Notes under the pieces: model-generated
Told to the model about the DNA's origin: nothing
Database searches by the model: none
What the model saw: the letters and a program-made list of their open reading frames with translations, nothing else
Translations under genes and position numbers: made by a program
NCBI GenBank assembly: GCA_050287965.1
Contig: JBNKCX010000013.1
Coordinates: 65,393-129,392, forward strand
DNA length: 64,000 bases
Reading direction: 5' to 3'
Source: CBFDBF01 sp050287965
GTDB lineage: Bacteria > Pseudomonadota > Gammaproteobacteria > Chromatiales > Chromatiaceae
In this document: piece after piece, positions 41,920 through 50,881 of the stretch
Layout of the letters: each line of letters starts with the position of its first letter
Position numbering within the stretch: the stretch's first letter is position 1

Positions 41920-43926
41920 ATGGCAAAAGAATTTCAACTGGTCTCTGATTTCGCTCCCGCCGGTGATCAACCGGCGGCGATCAGGCGCCTGGTGGAGGGG
42001 CTCAATGACGGCGAGGCGGGATTGACCCTGCTCGGGGTGACAGGTTCGGGCAAGACCTACACCATCGCCAATGTGATTCAGCAGGTTCAGCGACCGACCC
42101 TGATCCTGGCGCACAACAAAACCCTTGCGGCGCAACTCTATGGCGAGATGAAGGAGTTCTTTCCCGACAACGCCGTGGAGTACTTCGTCTCCTATTACGA
42201 TTACTATCAGCCCGAGGCCTACGTACCGGCTTCCGACACCTTCATCGAGAAGGATGCATCCATAAATGAGCATATCGAACAGATGCGTCTCTCCGCCACC
42301 AAAGCCCTGCTGGAGCGATCCGATACCATCATCGTGGCCACCGTCTCCTGTATCTATGGTCTGGGTGATCCGCGCTCCTATCTCAGCATGGTGCTGCACC
42401 TGGTGCGGGGAGACAGTATGGACCAGCGGGGGATTCTGCGGCGCCTGGCGGAACTGCAGTACACCCGCAATGAAGTGGAGCTGCACCGGGCCACCTATCG
42501 GGTCCGGGGCGAGGTGATCGATATCTTTCCGGCGGAATCGGAACGGGAGGCGGTGCGCATCGAGCTGTTCGACGACGAGATCGAAAATATCTCCCTGTTC
42601 GATCCTCTGACCGGCGAGGTGCTGCGCAAGGTACCCCGCTATACCGTCTATCCGAAATCCCATTACGTGACGCCGCGAGAGACCCTGCTGGAAGCGGTAG
42701 AGCAGATCAAGATCGAATTGCAGGAGCGGTTGCAGCAGCTCAGGGACGCCGACAAGCTGGTGGAGGAACAGCGGCTGGAGCAGCGCACCCGTTATGATAT
42801 GGAGATGATCATGGAGTTGGGTTACTGCTCCGGCATCGAAAACTACTCCCGTTACCTCTCTGGTCGCAAGGCCGGTGAACCGCCGCCCACCTTGCTGGAT
42901 TACCTGCCGGACAACGCCCTGCTGGTGGTGGACGAGAGCCACGTGACCGTTCCCCAGCTGGGGGGTATGTACCGCGGGGACCGTTCCCGCAAAGAGACCC
43001 TGGTGGAATACGGTTTCCGGCTCCCTTCCGCACTGGATAACCGTCCCCTGCGTTTCGAAGAGTTCGAGGCCCGGGCTACCCAGACCATATACGTATCCGC
43101 CACCCCACGGGAGTATGAGCTGCAGCGTTCCGGCGCCGTGGTGGAACAGGTGGTGCGTCCTACCGGACTGGTGGATCCGGAGGTGGAGGTACGGCCCGCG
43201 GGCAGTCAGGTGGATGATCTGCTTTCCGAGATCAATCACTGTGTGGAGCGGGACGAACGGGTACTGGTCACCACCCTTACCAAGCGTATGGCGGAGGATC
43301 TCACCGATTATCTAAATGATCACGGGGTGCGTGTACGCTATCTCCATTCCGATATCGAGACCGTCGAGCGGGTGGAGATCATCCGTGACCTGCGTCTGGG
43401 GGAGTTCGATGTGCTGGTGGGGATCAATCTGCTGCGGGAGGGTCTCGATATGCCGGAGGTGTCGCTGGTGGCCATCCTGGACGCCGACAAGGAGGGTTTT
43501 CTCCGTTCCGAAGGATCCCTGATACAGACCATCGGCCGGGCTGCCCGAAACGCCAACGGCCGAGCGATCCTCTACGCCGATAAGGTGACCGGTTCGATGC
43601 AACGGGCCTTAGGGGAGACAGAACGGCGGCGCCAGAAACAGCTTGAATATAACCGGGAACACAACATCACCCCCCAGAGCATCCGCAAGGCCGTCGCCGA
43701 CATCATGGAAGGGGCACGTCCCGGGGCGCCGGTCAGTGCAAAGGAGTACGCCAGGGTCGCGGAGGTTCAGGCGGAGTATGCGGCCCTATCACCGCAACAG
43801 ATGGCGAAGAAGATCAAGGCGCTGGAAAAGCAGATGTACCAGCACGCCCGGGACCTGGAGTTCGAGGAGGCGGCGCGGGTGCGGGACCGGATAAGGGCGC
43901 TGCAGGGGCAGGGTGTGCTGGCGTGA
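41920..43926 (+). CDS. uvrB: Excinuclease ABC subunit B
   Basis: The product has 668 residues, standard length. Walker A is in LLGVTGSGKTYTIANV near 36-51. The beta-hairpin region YYDYYQPEAYVP, helicase motif DESH, motif VI QTIGRAARN and the C-terminal UVR coiled domain (LEKQMYQHARDLEFEEAARVRD) are all present. It verifies damage and loads UvrC in nucleotide excision repair. A SOS-type LexA box was not recognised upstream. Confidence 0.98.
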   Translation: MAKEFQLVSDFAPAGDQPAAIRRLVEGLNDGEAGLTLLGVTGSGKTYTIANVIQQVQRPTLILAHNKTLAAQLYGEMKEFFPDNAVEYFVSYYDYYQPEAYVPASDTFIEKDASINEHIEQMRLSATKALLERSDTIIVATVSCIYGLGDPRSYLSMVLHLVRGDSMDQRGILRRLAELQYTRNEVELHRATYRVRGEVIDIFPAESEREAVRIELFDDEIENISLFDPLTGEVLRKVPRYTVYPKSHYVTPRETLLEAVEQIKIELQERLQQLRDADKLVEEQRLEQRTRYDMEMIMELGYCSGIENYSRYLSGRKAGEPPPTLLDYLPDNALLVVDESHVTVPQLGGMYRGDRSRKETLVEYGFRLPSALDNRPLRFEEFEARATQTIYVSATPREYELQRSGAVVEQVVRPTGLVDPEVEVRPAGSQVDDLLSEINHCVERDERVLVTTLTKRMAEDLTDYLNDHGVRVRYLHSDIETVERVEIIRDLRLGEFDVLVGINLLREGLDMPEVSLVAILDADKEGFLRSEGSLIQTIGRAARNANGRAILYADKVTGSMQRALGETERRRQKQLEYNREHNITPQSIRKAVADIMEGARPGAPVSAKEYARVAEVQAEYAALSPQQMAKKIKALEKQMYQHARDLEFEEAARVRDRIRALQGQGVLA

Positions 43927-43946
43927 CGCCCTTGTTTAGTCCGCAT

Positions 43947-44040
43947 ATTTAACGCGGAGAACGCAAAGACGCGGAGGCGCAAAGTGTGCTCAATAAGCAT
44001 TGATAACTCCGTGTCCTCTGTGTCCTTTGTGGTAATTCAC
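43947..44040. repeat. Mixed pair of intergenic repeats after uvrB
   Basis: The left arm at 43947-43985 is the ATTTAACGCGGAGAACGCAA flavour. The right arm at 44007-44040 is the CTCCGTGTCCTCTGTGTCCT flavour, facing it. So two arm types are combined in one locus. The 240 bases beyond it also hold a smaller dyad, GGCGGGCATAGCCCGCC, near 44082-44098. No gene is seen between 43927 and 44287. Confidence 0.75.
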
Positions 44041-44287
44041 GCAGGGCAGGCTGCGCCTGCCGAGAATTAAGGGTGGTAAACGGCGGGCATAGCCCGCCCT
44101 ACGAGGTTGCCCCCCCTGTTGTCCCCCATGTATAGACCGGGGGGTTAGAGGGGGTGTCATTCCTCGGCCCTCATCAACGGTCTGGTCCTGTCCCGGGATT
44201 GGGGCTAGAATGGCTCTCAAATAATAATAATTCCTATTATCAAAGGCCCGATCAGAGGCCGCTATCCCTGAGGAGGAGATACATCCA

Positions 44288-45166
44288 ATGAGAAAGACGC
44301 TGTTTATATTTTTTATCGCTGTCCTGCTGCTCGCTTCCCTGTCGGCCGCCGCCGGCGCTGATAACCTCAAGCCCTACGTGCTGGCGTCGGAGAGCGGCGG
44401 GAGTGTCGCCCAACTGGTGGGTAAGACCAAACAAGCCCTCGTGAACCAGGGATTCGAAGTGGCGGGCGAGTATGCCCCCTATCCGGGTGCCCATGTGATC
44501 GTGGTGACCAGCGACGCCCTGCGGGCGGGCGCTGCCGGATCGAATACGGGCGGTTACGGTGCGGTACAGCGGATCGCCCTGACACAGGCCGGCGACAAGG
44601 TCCAGGTGAGCTACACTAATCCGGTCTGGATGGGGCACATGTATCAGATGGATGCCGATATGGAAGCCGTGGCCGGGAAGCTTGCCGCCGCCCTGGGGCG
44701 GCAGCAGGATTTCGGTACCGAAGATAAATGGTCGGTGGAGAAACTGCGTAACTATAACTACATGATGTTCATGCCCCATTTCACCGATCAGGTAACCCTG
44801 GCGGAATACGGCTCCCATAAAGAGGCGCTGGCGGCGGTGGAAGCGGGGCTTGCCGCGGGAACGGGCGGTACCTCGAAGATCTATCGTGTCGACGTTTCCG
44901 GAAAGGATGAAAGCGTATTCGGCGTCGGGCTGAAGGAGGGTGACGGGGCGGACGGCACGGTGATGAAGGTAACCGATAACACGGTCCTGAAGCATACCGC
45001 GCACCTGCCCTATGAATTGCTGGTTTCAGGGAATAAGGTATTGATGCTGCACGGAAAATTCCGCATTGCCCAGAGTTTTCCGGATCTCACCATGGGTACC
45101 TTCATGAAGATCTCCGGTGCCCCGGACGGCATCAAGGACGCCTTCCGGGCGGCGGTGGGAAGATAA
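44288..45166 (+). CDS. Periplasmic protein with DUF302-like N-terminal domain
   Basis: The product has 292 residues. A signal peptide ends near residue 24 (AGA-D). Residues of about 35-80 (AQLVGKTKQALVNQGFEV to AHVIVVTSDAL) resemble DUF302 and related small alpha/beta domains. The remainder includes YNYMMFMPHFTDQV and a final DLTMGTFMKISGAPDGIKDAF segment. No cysteine is present, so no disulfide or haem site is expected. Function is unknown. The ATG follows a GAGGAGGAG site. A hairpin lies after the stop. Confidence 0.75.
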   Translation: MRKTLFIFFIAVLLLASLSAAAGADNLKPYVLASESGGSVAQLVGKTKQALVNQGFEVAGEYAPYPGAHVIVVTSDALRAGAAGSNTGGYGAVQRIALTQAGDKVQVSYTNPVWMGHMYQMDADMEAVAGKLAAALGRQQDFGTEDKWSVEKLRNYNYMMFMPHFTDQVTLAEYGSHKEALAAVEAGLAAGTGGTSKIYRVDVSGKDESVFGVGLKEGDGADGTVMKVTDNTVLKHTAHLPYELLVSGNKVLMLHGKFRIAQSFPDLTMGTFMKISGAPDGIKDAFRAAVGR

Positions 45167-45194
45167 GTCCTTCCGTCCTGATAGGAAAAACGCC

Positions 45195-45222
45195 CCCGCA
45201 CCCGGGTTGCCGGTGCGGGTTC
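45195..45222 (+). terminator. Probable terminator hairpin
   Basis: CCCGCACC and GGTGCGGG form an eight-base stem 28 bases after the previous stop. The tail TTCGTTCG is only moderately T-rich, so termination may be partial. Confidence 0.45.
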
Positions 45223-45291
45223 GTTCGCCCCCGGTGTTTCGATTGGATCAAGGTTGGCCGCCTATAATCTTCTCATAGGGGTGGAAAGGTC

Positions 45292-45675
45292 ATGTCTTCG
45301 AAAAAATCGCAAACCGATACCGCCAGGCTGGATCGAGTGGTTGCCGAGGCGCGGCGTAGCCGCGAGCAGAGGGAGCAGGGGTATCGCGAACAGGCGCTGA
45401 AGCTTTTCCCCTGGATATGCGGCCGTTGCGGGCGGGAATTCACCCATAAGAATCTCCGGGAATTGACGGTTCACCACCAAGATCACAACCACGACAATAA
45501 CCCGGCAGACGGCAGTAACTGGGAACTGCTCTGTCTCTATTGCCATGACAACGAACATGCGCGTTACGAGGAAGAGATCGCCCGCGGCGGTTCCGCGGCG
45601 CGTGATGCGGGCGGATCCGCGGCCACCTCCCGTCCCTTTGAAAACCTCAAAGACCTGTTAAAGGACAAGAAGTGA
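45292..45675 (+). CDS. yajD: YajD-like HNH nuclease-family protein
   Basis: The product has 127 residues. The HNH motif is clear: zinc knuckle CGRCG near 41-45, then LTVHHQDHNHDNNP near 60-73, and the second knuckle CLYCHDNEH near 82-90. The N-terminal helix is highly charged. YajD is widespread in gammaproteobacteria, and its cellular role is not established. The short length, with no other domain, is normal for the family. Confidence 0.9.
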   Translation: MSSKKSQTDTARLDRVVAEARRSREQREQGYREQALKLFPWICGRCGREFTHKNLRELTVHHQDHNHDNNPADGSNWELLCLYCHDNEHARYEEEIARGGSAARDAGGSAATSRPFENLKDLLKDKK

Positions 45676-45725
45676 TGTCCGGGCATCCGGGCCGCTAACG
45701 ACAAACTGTTAACTGAAAACCGGAA

Positions 45726-46142
45726 ATGGAAAAACGCGAGGTGGTGACCTCCTTCCTGTTCAACCGGGGTGAACTCCTCCTGGTCCGGCGCAGCGGCAGG
45801 GTGGGGAGTTACCGGGGGCGCTGGTCGGCCATCAGCGGTTACCTGGAGGACGCCACGCCGCTGCGGCAGGCCTTGCGGGAGATTCGGGAAGAGACCGGTA
45901 TCAGGGAAGAGGTCCTGCATCTTAAGGCGCAGGGAGAACCCCTGGAGGTGGCGGACGACCATCTGCAGGTGTGCTGGGTGGTCCACCCCTTCCTGTTTGA
46001 GATCGATGATCGACAGGGGGTTCGTCTGGACTGGGAGAACACCGAGTTGCGTTGGGTGAAACCGGAAACACTAGAGGATTACCCCACGGTGCCCAAGCTG
46101 GCGGAGGCGCTGCGCCGCTGCCTGGAAGCACGGAATGAATGA
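45726..46142 (+). CDS. Nudix hydrolase with partly degenerate Nudix box
   Basis: The product has 138 residues. The Nudix core REIREETGI is intact near 57-65. The first half of the box reads SGYLEDATPLRQAL, so the usual Gly and the first conserved Glu are replaced. Loss of these residues often alters substrate range but may still allow catalysis, as the REUXEE part carries the metal site. The gene overlaps the next one by eight bases. Because that gene resembles eIF2B/ribose-1,5-bisphosphate isomerase proteins, a sugar-phosphate or nucleotide role is plausible. Confidence 0.85.
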   Translation: MEKREVVTSFLFNRGELLLVRRSGRVGSYRGRWSAISGYLEDATPLRQALREIREETGIREEVLHLKAQGEPLEVADDHLQVCWVVHPFLFEIDDRQGVRLDWENTELRWVKPETLEDYPTVPKLAEALRRCLEARNE

Positions 46143-47010
46143 AGAGGGTTTTCAGGCGGCGCTGGAAGCCTTCGGCGCGGACCGGGAGCAGGGGGCCAGC
46201 GAGTTGGCACGTCAGGCCCTGCGCATCCTGGCTGAAAGCGCGGTCGTCACTCCCGCGGCAAGCAGGGAGGAACTGCTATCAAGGCTTCAGGAGCAGATGG
46301 AAAGGCTTATCGGCGCCCGTCCCAGTATGGCACCGGTTTACAATCTCCTGCATCAGTGGCTGCATGCGGTAGAGGCGTGCGAAGAGACGGAATTGCCGTT
46401 ATTGCGGACCGGTGCCACCGCAGCCGCGGAGGAACTCGTCCACCGTTCCGAGGTTGCGGTTACCGAGGTGGCCCGGCGAACGGCCCATTATCTCGGTCCG
46501 GGCAGGACACTGTTCACCCACAGCCTCAGCTCCACGGTGGCCGCTGTTTTTCGGCAGCTCAGGGGACAGTCCGTGCAGGCCATCATCACCGAATCTCGTC
46601 CCCTGCAGGAGGGATTTCTGCTGGCCGGGGAATTGAGCGAGTGGGACATACCGGCAACGCTGATCAGCGAGGCCCAGATCGGGCTTTTCATCGGCGAGGC
46701 CGACGCCGTGATTATGGGAGCCGACAGCCTGTTATCTGACGGCAGTCTGGTCAACAAAGCCGGCAGCTACCTGGTGGCATTGGCGGCGGAGGATCAGGAC
46801 GTACCTTTTTATGTCTGTTGCGAGAGCTTTAAACGTTGTTCACCGGATATGGGGGAACTGATCCTGGAGGAGATGGAAGCGACGGAACTGGGCGCCCCCC
46901 GTTTTCACGGCGTAGAGATCCGGAACCGCTATTTCGATATCACCCCCGCCCGCCTGATCAGCGGCTGGATCGATGAGCACAAGGTACACCTTTCCTGGGC
47001 AAAGCGTTGA
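46135..47010 (+). CDS. eIF2B-alpha / ribose-1,5-bisphosphate-isomerase-like protein
   Basis: The product has 291 residues. The C-terminal half has the family pattern: TLFTHSLSSTVAAVF, ITESRPLQEGFLLA, DAVIMGADSLLSDGSLVNKAGSY, and a late PFYVCCESFK. Bacterial relatives are MtnA (methylthioribose-1-phosphate isomerase) and archaeal ribose-1,5-bisphosphate isomerase. The N-terminal 120 residues are helical, as in eIF2B-alpha. It overlaps the Nudix gene. It is not a translation factor in bacteria; the reaction is inferred by family, not proven. Confidence 0.85.
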   Translation: MNEEGFQAALEAFGADREQGASELARQALRILAESAVVTPAASREELLSRLQEQMERLIGARPSMAPVYNLLHQWLHAVEACEETELPLLRTGATAAAEELVHRSEVAVTEVARRTAHYLGPGRTLFTHSLSSTVAAVFRQLRGQSVQAIITESRPLQEGFLLAGELSEWDIPATLISEAQIGLFIGEADAVIMGADSLLSDGSLVNKAGSYLVALAAEDQDVPFYVCCESFKRCSPDMGELILEEMEATELGAPRFHGVEIRNRYFDITPARLISGWIDEHKVHLSWAKR

Positions 47011-47068
47011 TGTCCCAGGGCCGGGTATAGGGCCGAAACCGGGATTTCCTGGATCAGAGGCCATGTGC

Positions 47069-47098
47069 TTGCATAGGTTGGTGTGAAACCGGTAATAT
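47069..47098 (+). promoter_or_regulatory. Sigma-70 promoter of tRNA-Val
   Basis: TTGCAT (47069-47074), an 18-base spacer and TAATAT (47093-47098) lie 13 bases ahead of the tRNA 5' end. Confidence 0.6.
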
Positions 47099-47111
47099 TC
47101 GCCTTCCTTAC

Positions 47112-47188
<77 letters not shown>

Positions 47189-47200
47189 ATATCGGAAAAG

Positions 47201-47230
47201 CGCCCGGGATCAGTCCCGGGCGTTTTTTTT
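47201..47230 (+). terminator. Intrinsic terminator of tRNA-Val
   Basis: CGCCCGGGA and TCCCGGGCG form a nine-base stem around TCAG, followed by eight T. It starts 13 bases after the tRNA end. Confidence 0.95.
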
Positions 47231-47266
47231 GCGCATCGTTCAGTGGGGTTATGCTGTTCTCTATTT

Positions 47267-47503
47267 CTGGATTCCGGATCTTCGCTGCGCGTCGTCCGGA
47301 ATGACGAAAAGAGACGGTGTCCGGTGGGGGGCAGGATCCCACCCTACTTGAAGGGGGGACGCGTTCCTTTCACACAAATGGGGGAGTTGGTTTCGTAGAG
47401 CGCGCTTTGCCCGTCATCCTTGCAGTTGTCATCCCGGCGCAGGCCGGGATCCAGGAGACATTGCTGGATTCCGGATCTATACCGCCGTTGGTCCGGAATG
47501 ATG
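47267..47503. repeat. Two copies of a short dyad repeat between tRNA-Val and thrS
   Basis: Copy one at 47267-47306 begins CTGGATTCCGGATC and ends GTCCGGAATGACG. Copy two at 47464-47503 begins and ends in the same way (CTGGATTCCGGATC to GTCCGGAATGATG). Between them lies a palindromic CATCCCGGCGCAGGCCGGGATC at about 47430-47451. The 476-base spacer 47231-47706 has no supported gene. Confidence 0.75.
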
Positions 47504-47626
47504 TTTCCATGACATGGGGATAGGGGTTGTGTGGGCTCTCGGAAAAGGCCGGCGGTTTTACATTTTGAGGCCAAATAAATAGAATTCACGATTCGGTTCA
47601 ACGTGGTTTAATTCAGCGGAATACAG

Positions 47627-47654
47627 GCCGGGTCCCGACGGAGCCCGGTTTTTT
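47627..47654 (+). terminator. Hairpin with T-run ahead of thrS
   Basis: GCCGGG and CCCGGT form a stem that may extend by TCC/GGA, followed by six T. It ends 52 bases ahead of the thrS start. It could stop upstream transcription or act as an attenuator of thrS; no anti-terminator was worked out. Confidence 0.5.
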
Positions 47655-47706
47655 GTTCAAGTGGCCTCTCGTATGGGTCACCACTGAGAAAAGAGGTTAT
47701 TAGGTA

Positions 47707-49620
47707 ATGCCTGTCATCACCCTCCCCGACGGTTCCAAACGTGAATTCGATAAGCCGGTCAGCGTTCATGGCGTAGCGGCGGATATCGGCCCGGGACTCG
47801 CCAAGGCCACCCTTGCCGGCCGAGTGAACGGGGAACTGGTCGACGCCTCCTATTTAATTGCGGAGGATGCGGAACTGGCCATCGTTACCAGCCGTGACGA
47901 GGAGGCGCTGGGGCTGTTGCGCCACGATGCGGCCCATGTCATGGCGCAGGCGGTGCAGGAGCTGTACCCGGATACCCAGGTAACCATCGGCCCCGCCATC
48001 GAAGACGGCTTCTATTATGACTTTGCCCGCGAAGAACCCTTCACCCCGGATGATCTGAAGAAGATCGAGGAACGCATGCACGAGATCGTCAAGCGCGATC
48101 TGCCCCTGCAACGGGAGGTGTGGGATCGGGCGGAGGCTATAAAGACCTTCGCCGCCATCGGTGAAAAGTACAAGGTGGAAATCATCCAAGAGATCATTCC
48201 CGAAGGGGAGGAGGTCTCCGTCTACCGTCAGGGGGAGTGGTTCGACGTCTGCCGTGGTCCCCATCTGCCGAGCACCGGCAAGCTGGGTAAGGGCTTCAAA
48301 TTGATGAAGGTGGCCGGCGCCTACTGGCGGGGCGACTCCAGCAAGGAGATGCTGCAGCGAATCTACGGTACCGCCTGGCGCGATAAGAAAGAACTCGAGG
48401 ACTACCTGCATCGCCTGGAAGAGGCGGAGAAGCGGGATCATCGCAAGATCGGCAAGGCGCTGGATCTGTTTCACACCCAGGAAGAGGCGCCGGGGATGGT
48501 GTTCTGGCATGACAAGGGTTGGCAGATCTACCTGGTAATCCAGGACTATATCCGCGGCAAGTTGCGGGAAAAAGGCTACCAGGAAGTGCATACGCCCCAG
48601 GTGATAGACCGCAGCCTGTGGGAGAAGTCGGGCCATTGGGAGAAGTTCCGGGACGACATGTTCACCACCGAGTCGGAGAAGCGGACCTTCGCCATCAAGC
48701 CCATGAACTGCCCGGCCCATATCCAGATCTACAACCATGGGCTGAAAAGCTACCGGGACCTGCCCCTGCGGCTGGCGGAGTTCGGCTCCTGTCACCGTAA
48801 CGAGCCTTCGGGTACCCTGCACGGCCTGATGCGGGTGCGCGGTTTCGTGCAGGATGACGCCCATATCTTCTGTACCGAGGGGCAGATCCTCTCCGAGGTG
48901 TCCGATTTCATCGACCTGCTGTTCGAAGTCTACCGGGATTTCGGTTTTGACGACGTGCTGGTGAAGTTCTCCACCCGGCCGGAGATGCGGGTGGGTGCCG
49001 ACGAGGTCTGGGACCGGGCGGAACAGGCCCTGGAGGAGGTCCTGAATCACAAGAACCTGGACTGGGAGCTGCAACCGGGGGAGGGGGCGTTCTACGGCCC
49101 CAAGATCGAGTTTTCCCTGCGCGACTGCCTGAACCGGGTGTGGCAGCTGGGCACCATCCAGCTGGATTTTTCCATGCCGGAGCGGCTCGGGGCCAGCTAT
49201 ATAGCGGAAGACAACAGCAGGCAGGTGCCGGTGATGCTGCACCGGGCGATCCTCGGGTCCCTGGAGCGATTTATCGGTATTCTGATCGAACACTACGCCG
49301 GCGCACTGCCCCTCTGGCTCTCCCCGCTGCAGGTGGTGGTGATGAATATCACCGATCGCCAGGCCGAATATGTGGAAAAAGTGGCAGGAATGCTGCGAGA
49401 ACAGGGATTTAGGGCCGATTTGGACTTGAGAAACGAGAAGATCGGCTTTAAAATCCGCGAGCACACATTAGCGCGCGTGCCCTATCTGCTGGTAGTGGGC
49501 GACCGCGAAATGGAAAACGGGAGTGTGGCCGTCCGTACCCGCACCGGCGAGGACCTCGGAACCATGAGTGTCGAGGGGTTCCTGGGGAAGCTGGCAGCGG
49601 AGGTGGTAGGCCACGCTTAA
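47707..49620 (+). CDS. thrS: Threonine-tRNA ligase
   Basis: The product has 637 residues. Order of domains: TGS (1-62), editing domain with LLRHDAAHVMAQAV near 75-90, class II core with motif 2 FGSCHRNEPSGTLHG, motif 3 LHRAILGSLERFIG, and the anticodon-binding domain at the end (LPLWLSPLQVVVMNI). It charges tRNA-Thr and edits Ser. In E. coli ThrRS represses its own translation through a tRNA-like leader; no such structure was clear here. infC follows after a short gap. Confidence 0.98.
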   Translation: MPVITLPDGSKREFDKPVSVHGVAADIGPGLAKATLAGRVNGELVDASYLIAEDAELAIVTSRDEEALGLLRHDAAHVMAQAVQELYPDTQVTIGPAIEDGFYYDFAREEPFTPDDLKKIEERMHEIVKRDLPLQREVWDRAEAIKTFAAIGEKYKVEIIQEIIPEGEEVSVYRQGEWFDVCRGPHLPSTGKLGKGFKLMKVAGAYWRGDSSKEMLQRIYGTAWRDKKELEDYLHRLEEAEKRDHRKIGKALDLFHTQEEAPGMVFWHDKGWQIYLVIQDYIRGKLREKGYQEVHTPQVIDRSLWEKSGHWEKFRDDMFTTESEKRTFAIKPMNCPAHIQIYNHGLKSYRDLPLRLAEFGSCHRNEPSGTLHGLMRVRGFVQDDAHIFCTEGQILSEVSDFIDLLFEVYRDFGFDDVLVKFSTRPEMRVGADEVWDRAEQALEEVLNHKNLDWELQPGEGAFYGPKIEFSLRDCLNRVWQLGTIQLDFSMPERLGASYIAEDNSRQVPVMLHRAILGSLERFIGILIEHYAGALPLWLSPLQVVVMNITDRQAEYVEKVAGMLREQGFRADLDLRNEKIGFKIREHTLARVPYLLVVGDREMENGSVAVRTRTGEDLGTMSVEGFLGKLAAEVVGHA

Positions 49621-49702
49621 CTTAGAGCTTGTCCCGCGCAGGGTGCCCGAGACCGGGTATCCGGGTGCGAGGCAGGCTTTGCTTCTTTCGGAGGAACCGG
49701 TT

Positions 49703-50221
49703 ATCGCTGCAAACAAGAAGAATCGCCTGAACGAGGAGATCACTGCGCCGGAGGTACGGTTGATCGGCGAGGATGGAGAACAGATAGGGGTTGTGCCCTT
49801 AAGTGAGGCGATGGAGGCTGCCGTTGAGGCGGATCTGGATCTGGTGGAGATCGTACCGAATGCGGATCCACCGGTTTGTCGAGTCATGAACTTTGGTAAG
49901 TTCCAGTTCGAACAGAAGAAGCAACAGCAGGCGGCGAAGAAGAAGCAGAAGCAGGTCCATGTTAAAGAAGTGAAGTTTCGTCCAGGGACGGAAGAAGGGG
50001 ATTATCAGGTAAAACTACGCAACCTGATACGTTTCCTGTCAGATGGGGACAAGGCCAAGGTAACCATGCGGTTCCGTGGCCGGGAACATGCCCACCGCGA
50101 GCTGGGTCTGGAAGTGCTGCAACGGGTTGAGGCCGATCTGGCCGAATACGCCCTGGTAGAGCAGCAACCCCAGATGGAAGGCCGGCAGATGGTGATGGTG
50201 TTGAGCCCCAAGAAAAAGTAG
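49703..50221 (+). CDS. infC: Translation initiation factor IF-3, with AUC start codon
   Basis: The product has 172 residues from ATC 49703, which lies eight bases after GGAGG at 49690-49694. The frame has no ATG until about codon 37, and the upstream GTG 49643 lacks a ribosome site and would add 20 non-conserved residues. IF-3 genes commonly use AUU or other rare starts so that IF-3 can repress its own synthesis. Family stretches are NRLNEEITAPEVRLIGEDGE, NADPPVCRVMNFGKF and KFRPGTEEGDYQVKLRNLIRF. The product blocks early 50S joining and proofreads start codons. Confidence 0.93.
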   Translation: MAANKKNRLNEEITAPEVRLIGEDGEQIGVVPLSEAMEAAVEADLDLVEIVPNADPPVCRVMNFGKFQFEQKKQQQAAKKKQKQVHVKEVKFRPGTEEGDYQVKLRNLIRFLSDGDKAKVTMRFRGREHAHRELGLEVLQRVEADLAEYALVEQQPQMEGRQMVMVLSPKKK

Positions 50222-50258
50222 TTATTTAAATTATTGAGAAAATGCGGAGTTAAGTGAA

Positions 50259-50456
50259 ATGCCGAAGATCAAAACCAATCGCGGCGCGGCAAAGCGGTTC
50301 AAGCGAAACGCTTCCGGGTCGTTCAAACGTGGCCAGTCTCACAGGAGCCACATCCTGACCAAGAAGAGTACCAAGCGTAAGCGCCAGCTGCGTTCACCCA
50401 TGCAGCTGCACAAAGCAGACGTGGCCGCCGCCCGTCGTATGCTGCCGTACGCCTGA
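50259..50456 (+). CDS. rpmI: Ribosomal protein bL35
   Basis: The product has 65 residues, strongly basic, with the family start MPKIKTNRGAAKRFKRNASG and end LHKADVAAARRMLPYA. It is part of the large ribosomal subunit. The order infC-rpmI-rplT is conserved across bacteria. In E. coli bL20 represses this pair by binding the leader; a comparable site may lie in 50222-50258 but was not established. Confidence 0.97.
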   Translation: MPKIKTNRGAAKRFKRNASGSFKRGQSHRSHILTKKSTKRKRQLRSPMQLHKADVAAARRMLPYA

Positions 50457-50471
50457 TCCGGAGACTGAGTC

Positions 50472-50831
50472 ATGCCAAGAGTAAAACGTGGCGTTACAGC
50501 ACGCGCCAGACATAAGAAGGTGCTGAAGGAAGCGAAGGGTTACTACGGTGCCCGGAGCAAGGTCTATCGCGTCGCCAAGCAGGCGGTGATCAAGGCCGGG
50601 CAGTATGCCTACCGCGACCGGCGCCAGAAGAAGCGCCAGTTCCGCGCCCTGTGGATCGCCCGTATCAATGCCGGCGCCCGCGAGAACGGTATCTCCTACA
50701 GCCGTTTGATTAACGGTCTGAAGAATGCCGGGGTGGAGATCGACCGCAAGGTGCTGGCCGATCTGGCCATCTTTGACAAGCCGGCTTTTGCCGCGCTGGC
50801 GGACCAGGCCAAGGCCAACCTCTCCAGCTAA
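50472..50831 (+). CDS. rplT: Ribosomal protein bL20
   Basis: The product has 119 residues with the start MPRVKRGVTARARHKKVLKE and the conserved YRDRRQKKRQFRALWI block. It binds 23S rRNA early in subunit assembly and often represses its own operon. It starts 15 bases after rpmI. A strong terminator follows. Confidence 0.98.
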   Translation: MPRVKRGVTARARHKKVLKEAKGYYGARSKVYRVAKQAVIKAGQYAYRDRRQKKRQFRALWIARINAGARENGISYSRLINGLKNAGVEIDRKVLADLAIFDKPAFAALADQAKANLSS

Positions 50832-50881
50832 GCGCTTGTCATCCCGCCGGGTCCACGGCCCGGCAACAACATGACATAACC

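Noticed and set aside
41896..43239. Minus-strand open frame of 447 codons opposite uvrB
   Set aside because: It is the shadow of uvrB, with His/Gln-rich unpatterned protein.
47521..47706. T-box riboswitch before thrS
   Set aside because: T-boxes are rare outside Gram-positive bacteria, and no T-box consensus or specifier stem was found; only a simple hairpin is present.
47854..49464. Minus-strand open frame of 536 codons opposite thrS
   Set aside because: It has no domain or ribosome site and mirrors the codon bias of thrS.
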